Notes under the pieces: model-generated
Told to the model about the DNA's origin: nothing
Database searches by the model: none
The model's input: only the letters and a program-made list of their open reading frames with translations
Shown: in pieces, positions 54,575-63,417 of the stretch
Position numbering within the stretch: the first letter of the stretch is position 1
Layout of the letters: each line of letters starts with the position of its first letter
Translations under genes and position numbers: made by a program
Origin: Anaerolineae bacterium
Lineage (GTDB): Bacteria; Chloroflexota; Anaerolineae; Aggregatilineales; Phototrophicaceae
Reading direction: 5' to 3'
Assembly: GCA_022823165.1 (NCBI GenBank)
Contig: JAJDXR010000070.1
Location: 124,001 to 188,000 of the forward strand
DNA: 64,000 bases

Positions 54575-55528
54575 ATGATTGACAAACTGGTAGTGGTTGC
54601 GATCGGCGGCAACTCGCTGATTCCCGACCCGCGCGATCCGGATATAGACAGTCAGTGGGAGGCGGTGCGCGAGACCTGCCGTCATATTGCCGACATGATC
54701 GCCGACGGCTGGCAGGTGGTGGTGACCCACGGCAACGGTCCCCAGGTCGGCTATATCATGAATCGCTCGGAGATCGCCAAACGCGAAGCGGGCATTCACG
54801 AAGTGCCGCTCGATCTGGTGGTGGCGGACACGCAGGGCAGCATCGGCTATATGCTGCAGCAAGCCCTCGATAATTCGCTGCGGCGCGTCGGCATGAATCA
54901 TACCGTGGCTACACTCATAACGCAGATGCGCGTGGATCCCAATGACCCGGCTTTCGCCCAGCCTGACAAACCTGTCGGCGGCTTTCTGACCGCAGCGGAA
55001 GCGCGCGCGGCCGAAAAAGACGGCTGGCAGGTCATGGAAGACGCGGGCCGCGGCTGGCGCCGGGTCGTGGCCTCGCCCAAGCCGCTGGTGGTCAACGAGA
55101 TCAACGCTATCCAGGCGCTAGTCCTGGCTGGCTACATTGTTGTTGTCTGCGGCGGCGGCGGCGTACCGGTCGTGCGCAACGAATTCGGCAGTCTGCGCGG
55201 TGTGGCCGCCGTTATCGACAAAGATCGCGCCAGCAGTACGCTGGCGCAAACTCTGCGCGCCGACCTGTTGCTGATTTCAACCGGCGTTGAGCGGGTCTGC
55301 CTGGACTTCAACCAGCCCTCCGAGCGGCCGCTGGATACCATCACCTTGGAGGATGCCCGGCGCTACCTCAGCCAGGGGCACTTCGCCCGCGGCAGTATGT
55401 ATCCTAAAATCGAGGCGGCGATCGACTTCGTGCATAGCGGCGGACCGCGAGCCATCATTACCAACCCGTCGAATATCACGCGCGCCCTGCATCGTGAAAC
55501 CGGCACGCAGATTGTTCCGGGCGGATGA
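54575..55528 (+). CDS. arcC: Carbamate kinase
   Basis: A 317-residue kinase that makes ATP from carbamoyl phosphate and ADP in catabolism. The amino-acid-kinase opening VVVAIGGNSLIPDP (about 5-18), VVTHGNGPQVGYI (about 49-61), CGGGGVPVV (about 192-200) and the C-terminal GSMYPKIEAAIDFV (about 281-294) identify it. Placed directly behind the transcarbamylase, it gives the pathway its energy yield. Confidence 0.94.
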   Translation: MIDKLVVVAIGGNSLIPDPRDPDIDSQWEAVRETCRHIADMIADGWQVVVTHGNGPQVGYIMNRSEIAKREAGIHEVPLDLVVADTQGSIGYMLQQALDNSLRRVGMNHTVATLITQMRVDPNDPAFAQPDKPVGGFLTAAEARAAEKDGWQVMEDAGRGWRRVVASPKPLVVNEINAIQALVLAGYIVVVCGGGGVPVVRNEFGSLRGVAAVIDKDRASSTLAQTLRADLLLISTGVERVCLDFNQPSERPLDTITLEDARRYLSQGHFARGSMYPKIEAAIDFVHSGGPRAIITNPSNITRALHRETGTQIVPGG

Positions 55529-55595
55529 GGCTGATGCTGCCGAACCGAGCATGCCGCCGGCTGACAGATAGTCGACCAATAAAGCTGACGCCCTA

Positions 55596-56852
55596 ATGGC
55601 CGCTATCAGAGAATTGCGCTGTGTTATCGGCGGCTGCCAATACGCGGTTGATGAAGTCCGCTATACCTGTCCACTGCATGGCGAAGTGGGCACACTCGAT
55701 ATCCTGTATGATTATGCGGCGCTGCGAGCCAGTCTGGACCGCGACGCGCTGACCGCCGAGGGGCCGGATAATTGCTGGCGTTACCAGGCGCTGCTGCCGC
55801 TGGCAAGCGAGAGCCGGACGCCGCCGCTAGCCGTCGGTTGGACTCCCCTGTATGAATCGCCGCGAATCGCCGCTGCCCTCGGCCTGGAGCGCGTCTGGGT
55901 CAAAGACGACGGCGCCAACCCCACCGGCTCGCTAAAAGATCGCGCCAGCGCCTTGGTCCTGGCCCGAGCGCTGGCGGAGGGCATCAAGGTCGTCAGCACC
56001 GCCAGCACCGGCAATGCCGCGGCCGCCTTGGCCGGTTTGGGCGCGTCCCTGCCCGAGATTGACACGGTCATATTGGTGCCAGCCGCGGCGCCCGCGGCCA
56101 AGGTGGCGCAATTGCTGGTTTACGGGGCGCAGGTGCTGCTGGTCGATGGCAGTTATGACGACGCCTTTGAGCTTTGCCTGGCCATCTGTGATGAACAGGG
56201 CTGGTATTCGCGCAATACCGGCGTCAATCCCTTTACCACCGAAGGCAAAAAGACGGTTGCCCTGGAAATCGCTGAGCAATTGGGCTGGAAAGCGCCCGAT
56301 GTCCTGGTGCTAAGCGTCGGCGACGGCAGTATCATTAGTGGTGTTCACAAGGGATTTTGCGATTTAATGCGCCTGGGCTGGATTGAGCGAATGCCGCGTT
56401 TGATCGGCGTACAAGCCGAGGGCAGCGCCGTGCTGGCGGAGGCCTTCGAGGCCGGGCTCGCGCCGCAAGCCATTAGCCGCCGGCCGGTAGCGACAATCGC
56501 CGACAGCATCGCATCGGAATTGCCCCGCGATCGCGCCAAGGCTTTGCGCGCCGTCGAGACCAGCGGAGGCGCCTTCGTCAAGGTGTCGGATGCGGCGATA
56601 CTCGCGGCGATTCCAAAATTCGCTCAACTGAGCGGCGTCTTTGCCGAACCGGCCGCGGCCGCGGCTTTCGCCGGCCTGCAGCTGGCGGTTCAATCGAAAA
56701 TGATCCGGGCAGACGAAAGTGTTTGCCTCTTGAGCACCGGCAATGGTTTGAAAGATATCGCCCGCGCCCGCGAGTCGGTAGGCGGAGGCCTCCCGGTCGC
56801 GCCGGACATCGCGGCCGTCCGGCAGGCGCTGGAAAGCGCGGGCCTGTTATGA
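55596..56852 (+). CDS. Threonine synthase-like PLP enzyme
   Basis: A 418-residue fold-type II PLP enzyme. The Schiff-base Lys lies in NPTGSLKDRAS (about 108-118), the phosphate loop in STASTGNAAAALAG (about 135-148) and the C-terminal LLSTGNGLKD (about 378-387). A short Cys/His-rich N-terminus (RCVIGGCQYAVDEVRYTCPLHG, about 8-29) resembles the rubredoxin-like finger of archaeal-type threonine synthases. Housekeeping threonine synthesis is the simplest call. Its place in the purine run allows a role on a diaminopropionate-like amino acid, the YgeX job; that is speculation. It overlaps the next gene by four bases. Confidence 0.8.
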   Translation: MAAIRELRCVIGGCQYAVDEVRYTCPLHGEVGTLDILYDYAALRASLDRDALTAEGPDNCWRYQALLPLASESRTPPLAVGWTPLYESPRIAAALGLERVWVKDDGANPTGSLKDRASALVLARALAEGIKVVSTASTGNAAAALAGLGASLPEIDTVILVPAAAPAAKVAQLLVYGAQVLLVDGSYDDAFELCLAICDEQGWYSRNTGVNPFTTEGKKTVALEIAEQLGWKAPDVLVLSVGDGSIISGVHKGFCDLMRLGWIERMPRLIGVQAEGSAVLAEAFEAGLAPQAISRRPVATIADSIASELPRDRAKALRAVETSGGAFVKVSDAAILAAIPKFAQLSGVFAEPAAAAAFAGLQLAVQSKMIRADESVCLLSTGNGLKDIARARESVGGGLPVAPDIAAVRQALESAGLL

Positions 56853-57886
56853 GCGCGTCACCGGTTTATTCGGTCGTCGCGCCGGTCTATAACGAGGTCG
56901 GCAATTTACGCCGTTTCTACGCTGAAGTCGCCGCCGCGTTGGAATCAACCGGTGAAAGCTGGGAATTGCTGCTGGTCGATGACGGCAGTATCGACGGTTC
57001 GCCGGAACTTATGCTGGAGCTGGCCGCAGCCGATGCGCGCGTGAACGTCATTCGCCTGGCGCGCAACTTCGGTCATCAAATCGCGGTGACGGCCGGCGTG
57101 GATTACGCTCGCGGCCAAGCCGTCATCCTGATCGACGCCGATTTGCAGGATCCGCCGGAGGTGATCCCGCGCTTGATCGACAAATGGCGAGATGGTTTCC
57201 AGGTGGTGTATGCGGTACGATCGGAGCGCCGGGGCGAGAGTATGCTTAAACGATTTACGGCGAAGCTGTTTTATCGCATGATCCATCGCATCACCGATAT
57301 TGATATTCCTGTGGATACGGGCGATTTCCGCCTGATGGACGAGCAGGTCGCCCAGGTGCTGCGGCAAATGCGCGAGCACCATCGCTTCGTCCGCGGTATG
57401 ACCAGCTGGGTGGGCTTCAAGCAGACGGGCGTCGAGTATGCGCGGGAGCAGCGCTCCTGGGGCGTGACCAAATATCCCATGCGCAAGATGATCGCCTTCG
57501 CGCTGGACGCCGTCACCAGCTTTTCATTTTTCCCCTTGCAGATTATGATTTATGTCAGCTTCATCCTGGCCAGCGCGTCGCTGGTTGTCGGCGCTGTCAT
57601 AACGTTTTTGCGCCTGGCGCGCGGCGAGGAGTTCTTCGGCGGGCAAGCGACGACGATCATCTTGCTGCTGCTGCTGAGCTCCTTTCAACTGTTTTTTTTG
57701 TTTATCATCGGCCAATATGTCGCGCGCACTTACAATGAATCGCGCGATCGCCCCTTGTATGTGGTAGCCTCGACGGCCGGATTGCCGCCAGCGCGGGTAC
57801 CGACTCAGCGCGTTCAATACGGCCAGGCTGGGCGGCGCCTCGCGCCGGCTCACCAGGCGAAGGAGACGCCAAATGACGGTCTCTGA
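56849..57886 (+). CDS. GT2 glycosyltransferase with C-terminal membrane spans (DPM synthase/ArnC-like)
   Basis: A 345-residue polyprenyl-phosphate glycosyltransferase. GT2 features are VAPVYNEVGNLRRFY (about 9-23), the DDGSIDGS nucleotide loop (about 43-50), the DAD metal motif in ILIDADLQDPPE (about 89-100), and the acceptor loop DTGDFRLMDEQV (about 151-162). Two spans follow (about 228-252 and 264-290). It likely charges undecaprenyl phosphate with a hexose for GT-C enzymes such as those at 4367 and 10887. The ATG at 56849 overlaps the stop of the previous gene. Confidence 0.88.
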   Translation: MSASPVYSVVAPVYNEVGNLRRFYAEVAAALESTGESWELLLVDDGSIDGSPELMLELAAADARVNVIRLARNFGHQIAVTAGVDYARGQAVILIDADLQDPPEVIPRLIDKWRDGFQVVYAVRSERRGESMLKRFTAKLFYRMIHRITDIDIPVDTGDFRLMDEQVAQVLRQMREHHRFVRGMTSWVGFKQTGVEYAREQRSWGVTKYPMRKMIAFALDAVTSFSFFPLQIMIYVSFILASASLVVGAVITFLRLARGEEFFGGQATTIILLLLLSSFQLFFLFIIGQYVARTYNESRDRPLYVVASTAGLPPARVPTQRVQYGQAGRRLAPAHQAKETPNDGL

Positions 57887-58124
57887 CCAGCCGCAAATGG
57901 AGTTGGTGGCGCATTATCGTCAACTGGTGGAGGCTTATGAAGCGCTCGACAGCAAGATCGACGAATTGATTATGGCCAACGGCGGCAAAAGCGAGGACAT
58001 GTCCGACGAAGACATGCGTCTGTACCGCGAGTGGGCGGGCAGGCGCAATGAAATGCTAAACGAAATGCGACTGTTAGAACGTCAGTTGAATCTGATGAAC
58101 GACGATTTTTCCAGCCCGAGTTGA
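57873..58124 (+). CDS. Small helical protein of unknown function
   Basis: An 83-residue, highly charged protein predicted as two helices, possibly a coiled coil (ELVAHYRQLVEAYEALDSKIDELI and the C-terminal RRNEMLNEMRLLERQLNLM). It overlaps the glycosyltransferase end by 14 bases and sits 10 bases ahead of the next enzyme. No family recognised. Confidence 0.6.
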   Translation: MTVSDQPQMELVAHYRQLVEAYEALDSKIDELIMANGGKSEDMSDEDMRLYREWAGRRNEMLNEMRLLERQLNLMNDDFSSPS

Positions 58125-58134
58125 GGAGAGCTTC

Positions 58135-59514
58135 ATGGTCACCGGACCCAGCTTCGAAGAAATGCTTCACCCGCAAACGATTGAGCCGTCAATCCGCGCG
58201 CAGGCGCTGGCGGCGCTGGAAACGGACCCGCTCAACCCCCTGAATCTATACAATATCACCTGGCGCGATGCCGAAAACCGCATCTATTACCTGGTCCTGC
58301 CCAGTGAGCTCACCGGCGTTGAGGCCCGCATTGTCCTGATTTACGGGGGCGGCTTTCCATCCGGCAGCCACAAGGTCGGCGCCGCCTATTCAGTATTGCT
58401 GGAGAAACAATTGCTGGGCGAGGTCGATCCCAGGCTGCACACCCTGGTCTGGCCCTCGACCGGCAACTACGGCATCGGCGGCGCCTTCATCGGTTGCCGC
58501 ATGGAATACGACAGTATTGTGGTGCTGCCGGAAGAGATGAGCCAGGAGCGTTTCGACCGCATCAGCAGCTATGGCGCCCGCATTATCCGCACGGCCGGCA
58601 GCGAAAGCAATGTCAAGGAAATCTACGACGAGACCAAGCGCTTGCGCGGAAGCGATGCCAAGATACGCGTGCTGAATCAATTCGAGGTGATGGGCAATTA
58701 CCGCTTTCATTACCATGTCACCGGCAATACGCTGGTGGAGCTGGCGGCTGAGCTGCAAGCCGAGGGCATCGGCGCCGGCAAGATTTCAGCCTTTGTATCG
58801 GCGATGGGCAGCGCGGGAACGATTGCCGCCGGCGACCGGCTCAAGCAAGTTTGGGGCGATCACAAGATCGTCGGTCTGGAGCCGATTCAATGCCCAACCT
58901 TGTATAACAATGGCTACGGCGCCCATGAAATCCAGGGCATTGGCGACAAACACGTGACCTGGATTCACAACGTCTTTAATATGGACGCCTTGATGGCCAT
59001 CGACGATAGGGATTCCCTGAATGGACTGCGCGTTTTGGCCGAAGCGCCCGGCCGGGAAGTATTGAGCCAACGTTTCGGTTTGGATGCGCGGCTGGTGGAG
59101 CAACTGTCCCGGACGCTGGGCATCAGCGGGATTTGCAATATCATTGGCGCTATCAAGACGGCGAAGTTCTACAGTATGGGCAGCGACGACATAATCGTGA
59201 CCGTCGCCACCGACGCCATGGAGCGCTATCGCTCAGTCATGGCCAATCTGCGCGATCAGCGCGGACCCCTGGATGAGGCGGCCGCCACCGCCATTGTCGA
59301 CGGCGTCTTCCACCGCGCCGGCAGCGACTGGATCATGGAAGGCAGCCGCGAGGCCCGCGAACGCTGGCATAATCTCAAGTATTACACCTGGGTTGAACAG
59401 CAGGGCAAATCGGTGGAGGAGTTGGACGCGCAGCGCGACCCGGCCTGGTGGGTCGCTCATCAGGAGCAAGTGGCTGAAATCGACCGGCGCTTGCTCGCGC
59501 AGCGCGCAGGCTAA
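58135..59514 (+). CDS. PLP-dependent fold-II enzyme of the purine cluster
   Basis: A 459-residue PLP enzyme of the cysteine synthase/diaminopropionate-lyase superfamily. The Schiff-base Lys candidate is in GGGFPSGSHKVGAAY (about 68-82), the substrate loop is WPSTGNYGIGGAFIGC (about 106-121) and a glycine loop for the phosphate lies in SAMGSAGTIAAGDRL (about 222-236). It is the 'PLP-dependent subunit beta' type found with YgeW/YgeY/SsnA genes. It could cleave an amino acid intermediate of urate breakdown, the role given to YgeX in enterobacteria. GAGGAG precedes the ATG. Confidence 0.78.
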   Translation: MVTGPSFEEMLHPQTIEPSIRAQALAALETDPLNPLNLYNITWRDAENRIYYLVLPSELTGVEARIVLIYGGGFPSGSHKVGAAYSVLLEKQLLGEVDPRLHTLVWPSTGNYGIGGAFIGCRMEYDSIVVLPEEMSQERFDRISSYGARIIRTAGSESNVKEIYDETKRLRGSDAKIRVLNQFEVMGNYRFHYHVTGNTLVELAAELQAEGIGAGKISAFVSAMGSAGTIAAGDRLKQVWGDHKIVGLEPIQCPTLYNNGYGAHEIQGIGDKHVTWIHNVFNMDALMAIDDRDSLNGLRVLAEAPGREVLSQRFGLDARLVEQLSRTLGISGICNIIGAIKTAKFYSMGSDDIIVTVATDAMERYRSVMANLRDQRGPLDEAAATAIVDGVFHRAGSDWIMEGSREARERWHNLKYYTWVEQQGKSVEELDAQRDPAWWVAHQEQVAEIDRRLLAQRAG

Positions 59515-59535
59515 ACACAGTATGTGAGGACGCCT

Positions 59536-59979
59536 ATGTACGCCGACGACCGTGTGCTGGTCGGGGTGCTCAACCGAAAAAAAGATTTTGAAATCGCCTG
59601 CCGGCAGCATTGGTATCGCATCCCGGAGCGACAATTGCCGCGGGGATTGAATGCCGAGTACATCGCCTTCTTTCTAAGCGGCAAAGTTTTCCGCGAGCGC
59701 AGCGGCAGCATCGCTTACTTCGCGCGCGTCACCGGCTTGGAGCTGGCGCGGCGGGCCGACTTGCTGCCCGGCGAGGACAAACGGGCGGCCGACATCTATT
59801 TTAAGCTGCAATTCCGCAAATTAGTTCTGAAGGACCCGCCGATACAGAATGTGCCGGCGCGTTCGATCAGCTTCATTCGCACCACCTGGGATCGCTTCAT
59901 CAGCGCCGAAACGATCCCCGACCTGTACCGGGCCGGCGACTTTTATGTCGATCGCGTCTATCACGCCTTGAGGAATTAG
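59536..59979 (+). CDS. Conserved-looking protein of unknown function
   Basis: A 147-residue soluble protein rich in Arg, Tyr and Phe, with a possible beta-alpha start (DDRVLVGVLNRKKDFEIACRQHWYRIPE) and the hydrophobic stretch LNAEYIAFFLSG. No catalytic motif seen. AGGA lies 5 bases before the ATG at 59536. It lies between the PLP enzyme and ssnA and ends 12 bases before the ssnA start, so it is part of the same transcript. It may be a Chloroflexota-specific accessory or a passenger. Confidence 0.7.
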   Translation: MYADDRVLVGVLNRKKDFEIACRQHWYRIPERQLPRGLNAEYIAFFLSGKVFRERSGSIAYFARVTGLELARRADLLPGEDKRAADIYFKLQFRKLVLKDPPIQNVPARSISFIRTTWDRFISAETIPDLYRAGDFYVDRVYHALRN

Positions 59980-59991
59980 GTGAGACCGTCT

Positions 59992-61344
59992 ATGTTAATT
60001 GTGAACGCCAATGTCATAACCTTGGGCGACAAGCCCGAAGTATTGCCCGACGCGGCTCTGTATATCGCCGGCGATCGCATCGGCGCCTTGGGCGCCCGCG
60101 CCGACCTGGAACGGCAATATCCGGCGGCCGAGCGCCTCGACGCCCGCGGCCAATACGTCATGCCCGGCGGCATTTGCGCCCATACGCATTTTTACGGCGC
60201 CTATGCGCGCGGCCTGGCGATACCGGGGGCGCCGCCGCGTGACTTTCCGCAGATTTTGCAGCGCTTGTGGTGGCCGCTGGATAAAGCCCTGGATCGGGAC
60301 AGCGTCCGCGCCAGCGCTTTGGTATGCCTGGTGGACGCCATCAAACATGGCGCGACCAGTTTGGTCGACCATCACGCCAGCCCCAACTTCATCGACGGCA
60401 GCCTGGATGTCATCGGCGCGGCTGTTGACGCGGCTGGTTTGCGCGCCGTCCTCTGCTACGAAGTCACCGACCGCGACGGCATGGAAAAAATGCGAGCCGG
60501 CATCGCCGAGAACAGGCGCTTCTCGCGCGCTATGTCCAGCCATGCGCGCATACGCGGGACCTTCGGCTTGCACGCCAGCTTGACCCTGAACGACGAAAGC
60601 CTGCGCGCTTGCGCCGACGCCTTGCCGGCCGACGCCGGTTTTCATATTCACGTGGCCGAACATGAAGCCGATGAAGAAGACAGCCTCAATCGCAGCGGCC
60701 TGCGCGTGGTCGAGCGGCTTGATCGCTATGGCGTCTGGCGCGACGCCACCATCGCCGCGCATTGTGTGCATATCAACGAGGCCGAGCGCGATATACTGCT
60801 GAATCGCGGCGTGTGGGTCAGCCATCAGCCGCGCTCCAATATGAATAATGGCGTGGGCGCCGCTGATATCGACGGCTTGCTGGCGGCCGGCGTCAAACTC
60901 TGTTTGGGCAATGACGGCTTCAGCAACAATATGTGGGCTGAATGGAAAGCGGCCTACTTGCTGCACAAAGTAATCAACCGCGATCCGCGCCGCGCTGACG
61001 GCATGAATATCGCGCAAATGGCTTGGGATAATAATGCCCGCTTGCTGGAGCGGTTCTTCCCCGGCGAGATCATTGGCGAGCTGAGGCCAGGCGCGGCAGC
61101 CGACCTGATTTTCCTGGACTATCGGCCCTTTACGCCCTTGAACGCCGGCAACTTGCCCTGGCACTTGCTTTTCGGTTTTGAAGCTTCGATGGTCACGACG
61201 ACTATCTGCGCCGGGCAACTCTTGATGCGCGACCGCGAATTGCTGACGCTGGACGAATCGGAAATCGCCGCCGAAGCCCTGGCTCTGGCGCCAAAAGTAT
61301 GGGAGCGCTATACGCGAATCGCGCAAGATACTTTACAATCCTAG
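59992..61344 (+). CDS. ssnA: SsnA-family aminohydrolase
   Basis: A 450-residue amidohydrolase. CAHTHFYGAYARGLAIPG (about 62-79), FPQILQRLWWPLDKAL (about 86-101), SLVDHHASPNFIDGSLDVI (about 127-145), VAEHEADEEDS and GNDGFSNNMW (about 310-319) are the features of SsnA, the putative aminohydrolase of anaerobic purine clusters. The start at 59992 (MLIVNANVITLG) follows AGGTGAG; a GTG at 59980 is an alternative. It would deaminate or ring-open a purine or urate derivative, working with the genes from 49042 on. Confidence 0.9.
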   Translation: MLIVNANVITLGDKPEVLPDAALYIAGDRIGALGARADLERQYPAAERLDARGQYVMPGGICAHTHFYGAYARGLAIPGAPPRDFPQILQRLWWPLDKALDRDSVRASALVCLVDAIKHGATSLVDHHASPNFIDGSLDVIGAAVDAAGLRAVLCYEVTDRDGMEKMRAGIAENRRFSRAMSSHARIRGTFGLHASLTLNDESLRACADALPADAGFHIHVAEHEADEEDSLNRSGLRVVERLDRYGVWRDATIAAHCVHINEAERDILLNRGVWVSHQPRSNMNNGVGAADIDGLLAAGVKLCLGNDGFSNNMWAEWKAAYLLHKVINRDPRRADGMNIAQMAWDNNARLLERFFPGEIIGELRPGAAADLIFLDYRPFTPLNAGNLPWHLLFGFEASMVTTTICAGQLLMRDRELLTLDESEIAAEALALAPKVWERYTRIAQDTLQS

Positions 61345-61375
61345 TTTCTGAGCAAACTATGATACCGAGGCAAGG

Positions 61376-62032
61376 ATGAAAACACTGGCGATATTGGGCG
61401 GGACGGGCAAAGAAGGCGCCGGCTTGGCTATGCGCTGGGCGCTCAAGGGCTATCAGGTGGTGATCGGCTCGCGCGAGGCGAGCAAAGCCGAAACCCGCGC
61501 GGCGGAAATGAATGCCGAGCTGGCCGGCGACTACCTGACGGGGATGGCCAACGCCGCGGCGGCCGCGGCCGCCGATATGGTAATTCTGAGCGTGCCCTAT
61601 AGCGCGCAGCAAGCGACGCTGGCAAGCGTGCGCGAAAATTGTCGCGGCAAAATTCTGATCGACTTAACCGTGCCCCTGCGGCCGCCGGAGATTATGGCGG
61701 TGAATCTGCCCGCTGGCGGAGCCGCCGCCTTGGAAGCGCAGGAGATTCTTGGTCCAGATGTGACTGTGGTCGCCGCATTTCAGAACGTAAGCGCGGTCAA
61801 GCTGCGGCAATTGGATCGCGATGTGGACTGCGATGTGCTGGTCTGCGCCGACAGCGAGGCGGCCCGGGCGGCCGTGTCGGACTTGGTAACGGCGGCCGGC
61901 ATGCGCGCCATTGACGCCGGTCCCTTGAAGAATGCGGTAGCGGCGGAATCGCTGACCCCGATTCTGCTGCATATCAACCGCGCCTACAAGGTAAAGGGCG
62001 CAGGCATTCGCATCACCGGGCTGGACGCCTAG
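61376..62032 (+). CDS. npdG: F420-dependent NADP reductase
   Basis: A 218-residue protein that transfers hydride between reduced F420 and NADP. The N-terminal Rossmann motif LAILGGTGKEGAGLAMRWALKGYQVVIGSR (split about 3-32), with the SR pair for the NADP phosphate, and the later VVAAFQNVSA (about 137-146) are typical. It begins the F420 operon, 32 bases after ssnA, with AAGG before the ATG. Confidence 0.9.
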   Translation: MKTLAILGGTGKEGAGLAMRWALKGYQVVIGSREASKAETRAAEMNAELAGDYLTGMANAAAAAAADMVILSVPYSAQQATLASVRENCRGKILIDLTVPLRPPEIMAVNLPAGGAAALEAQEILGPDVTVVAAFQNVSAVKLRQLDRDVDCDVLVCADSEAARAAVSDLVTAAGMRAIDAGPLKNAVAAESLTPILLHINRAYKVKGAGIRITGLDA

Positions 62033-62034
62033 CC

Positions 62035-62802
62035 ATGCGCGGCGCTCCCAAACTCGTCGCCTGGGCGATACCGGATATCCCGCTGATACAAGCCGGCGCT
62101 GATATCGCCGCTATCATTTCGTCGCGGGCGCAAGCCGCCGGCCTGCGATTGCAGGCTGGAGACGCGCTGGTGATCGCCTCCAAAATCGTGGCCAAAGCCG
62201 AAGGGCGCTATACGACGCTGGCAAGCGTCTGCCCCTCGCGCGAAGCTGAGGCGCTGGCGCAGGAGACCGGCAAAGATCCGCGCCTGGTCGCATTGATCTT
62301 GAGCGAATCCGAGCGGGTATCGCGAAAACGCAAAGGCGTCCTGGTGACGGAGCACCGTCTGGGTTTTGTCTCAGCTAACGCCGGCATCGACCAGAGCAAT
62401 ATAGAAGGCGGTGATGACGCCGCGCTGCTGCTGCCGCTGGATCCCGACGACTCCGCTTGGCGGATTCGCGCCCGGCTGCGTCAGCGATTGGGCGTCGATT
62501 TGGCCGTGGTCATCAGCGATACGCATGGGCGCGCCTTCCGTGTTGGCAATGTCGGGGTGGCCATCGGCGTTTCCGGTTTGCCCTCGCTGCAAGACTTGCG
62601 AGGCAGCCGCGACTTGTACGGCCGTGTATTGGAAGTAACGCAGGTGGCTTATGCTGACCTGGTGGCCTCAGCAGCCCACCTGCTCGGCGGCGAAGCCGAT
62701 GAAGGTTTGCCGGTCGTATTGATCCGCGGGCTGGATTTGCGATCCGCCCATGGACAGGCCTCCGACATGATCCGCGCGGCCGAACATGATCTCTACCGCT
62801 AG
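62035..62802 (+). CDS. cofE: Coenzyme F420-0:L-glutamate ligase
   Basis: A 255-residue ligase that adds the first glutamates to F420-0. The N-terminal GDALVIASKIVAKAEGR (about 43-59), RVSRKRKGVLVTEHRLGFVSANAGIDQSN (split about 92-120) and VVISDTHGRAFRVGNVGVAIG (about 158-178) are characteristic. Two bases separate it from the NADP reductase. Confidence 0.93.
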   Translation: MRGAPKLVAWAIPDIPLIQAGADIAAIISSRAQAAGLRLQAGDALVIASKIVAKAEGRYTTLASVCPSREAEALAQETGKDPRLVALILSESERVSRKRKGVLVTEHRLGFVSANAGIDQSNIEGGDDAALLLPLDPDDSAWRIRARLRQRLGVDLAVVISDTHGRAFRVGNVGVAIGVSGLPSLQDLRGSRDLYGRVLEVTQVAYADLVASAAHLLGGEADEGLPVVLIRGLDLRSAHGQASDMIRAAEHDLYR

Positions 62803-62809
62803 CGTTGCC

Positions 62810-63415
62810 ATGAAGGCTGCCGAATTGTCGGAATTGATGCGCCGGCGGCGTTCGCTACGGACTTACCGCGCGCAGCCTGTGCCCAAGGAATTCCTCGGGC
62901 AAATCCTCGAGGCGGCCGTCTGGGCGCCCTCGGCGCACAATCGCCAGCCCTGGCGCTTTGTGGTCATCAGTCGGGCGGCGACCAAAGAGCGGCTGGCGCG
63001 CGAAATGGGCGCGAAGTTGCGCGGCGATTTGTCCGCCGACGCCGTGCCGCCGGCGGTGATAGACGCCGATGTCGCGCGCTCCTATCAGCGCGTCACGGAG
63101 GCGCCGCTGCTGCTGCTGCTATGTATGAGTCTGCAAGATATGGACGAATACGGCGACGAGCGGCGCCAAGCCCATGAACGCACGATGGCGCAGCAGAGCG
63201 CGGCTATGGCCGGCCAAAATATCTTGCTGATGGCGTCCAGCTTGGGCTTGGGCGCCTGCTGGATGTGCGCGCCGCTATTCTGTCAGGACTTGGTTGTCTC
63301 CGTGCTGGACCTGCCGGCGGATTGGCGGCCCCAAGGCTTAATTACCTTGGGTTTTCCCGCGCAGCAACGGCAGCGGGAGCGCGACTCATGGGAAACGAGA
63401 ACAATTCGGCGCTAG
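62810..63415 (+). CDS. Nitroreductase-family protein (FbiB C-terminal-domain-like)
   Basis: A 201-residue FMN-dependent reductase-fold protein. The start LMRRRRSLRTYRAQPVPKEFLGQILEAAVWAPSAHNRQPWRF is the FMN-binding N-terminus, and the C-terminal GLGACWMCAPLFC is seen in the dehydro-F420 reductase half of mycobacterial FbiB. Here it is a separate gene directly behind cofE. It probably reduces dehydro-F420-0 to F420-0. An in-frame ATG at 62786 overlaps cofE by 17 bases and is the longer start. Confidence 0.82.
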   Translation: MKAAELSELMRRRRSLRTYRAQPVPKEFLGQILEAAVWAPSAHNRQPWRFVVISRAATKERLAREMGAKLRGDLSADAVPPAVIDADVARSYQRVTEAPLLLLLCMSLQDMDEYGDERRQAHERTMAQQSAAMAGQNILLMASSLGLGACWMCAPLFCQDLVVSVLDLPADWRPQGLITLGFPAQQRQRERDSWETRTIRR

Positions 63416-63417
63416 CT

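Noticed and set aside
59995..61326. Minus-strand open frame of 443 codons opposite ssnA
   Set aside because: It is a shadow of ssnA; the sense protein has the full amidohydrolase motif set.
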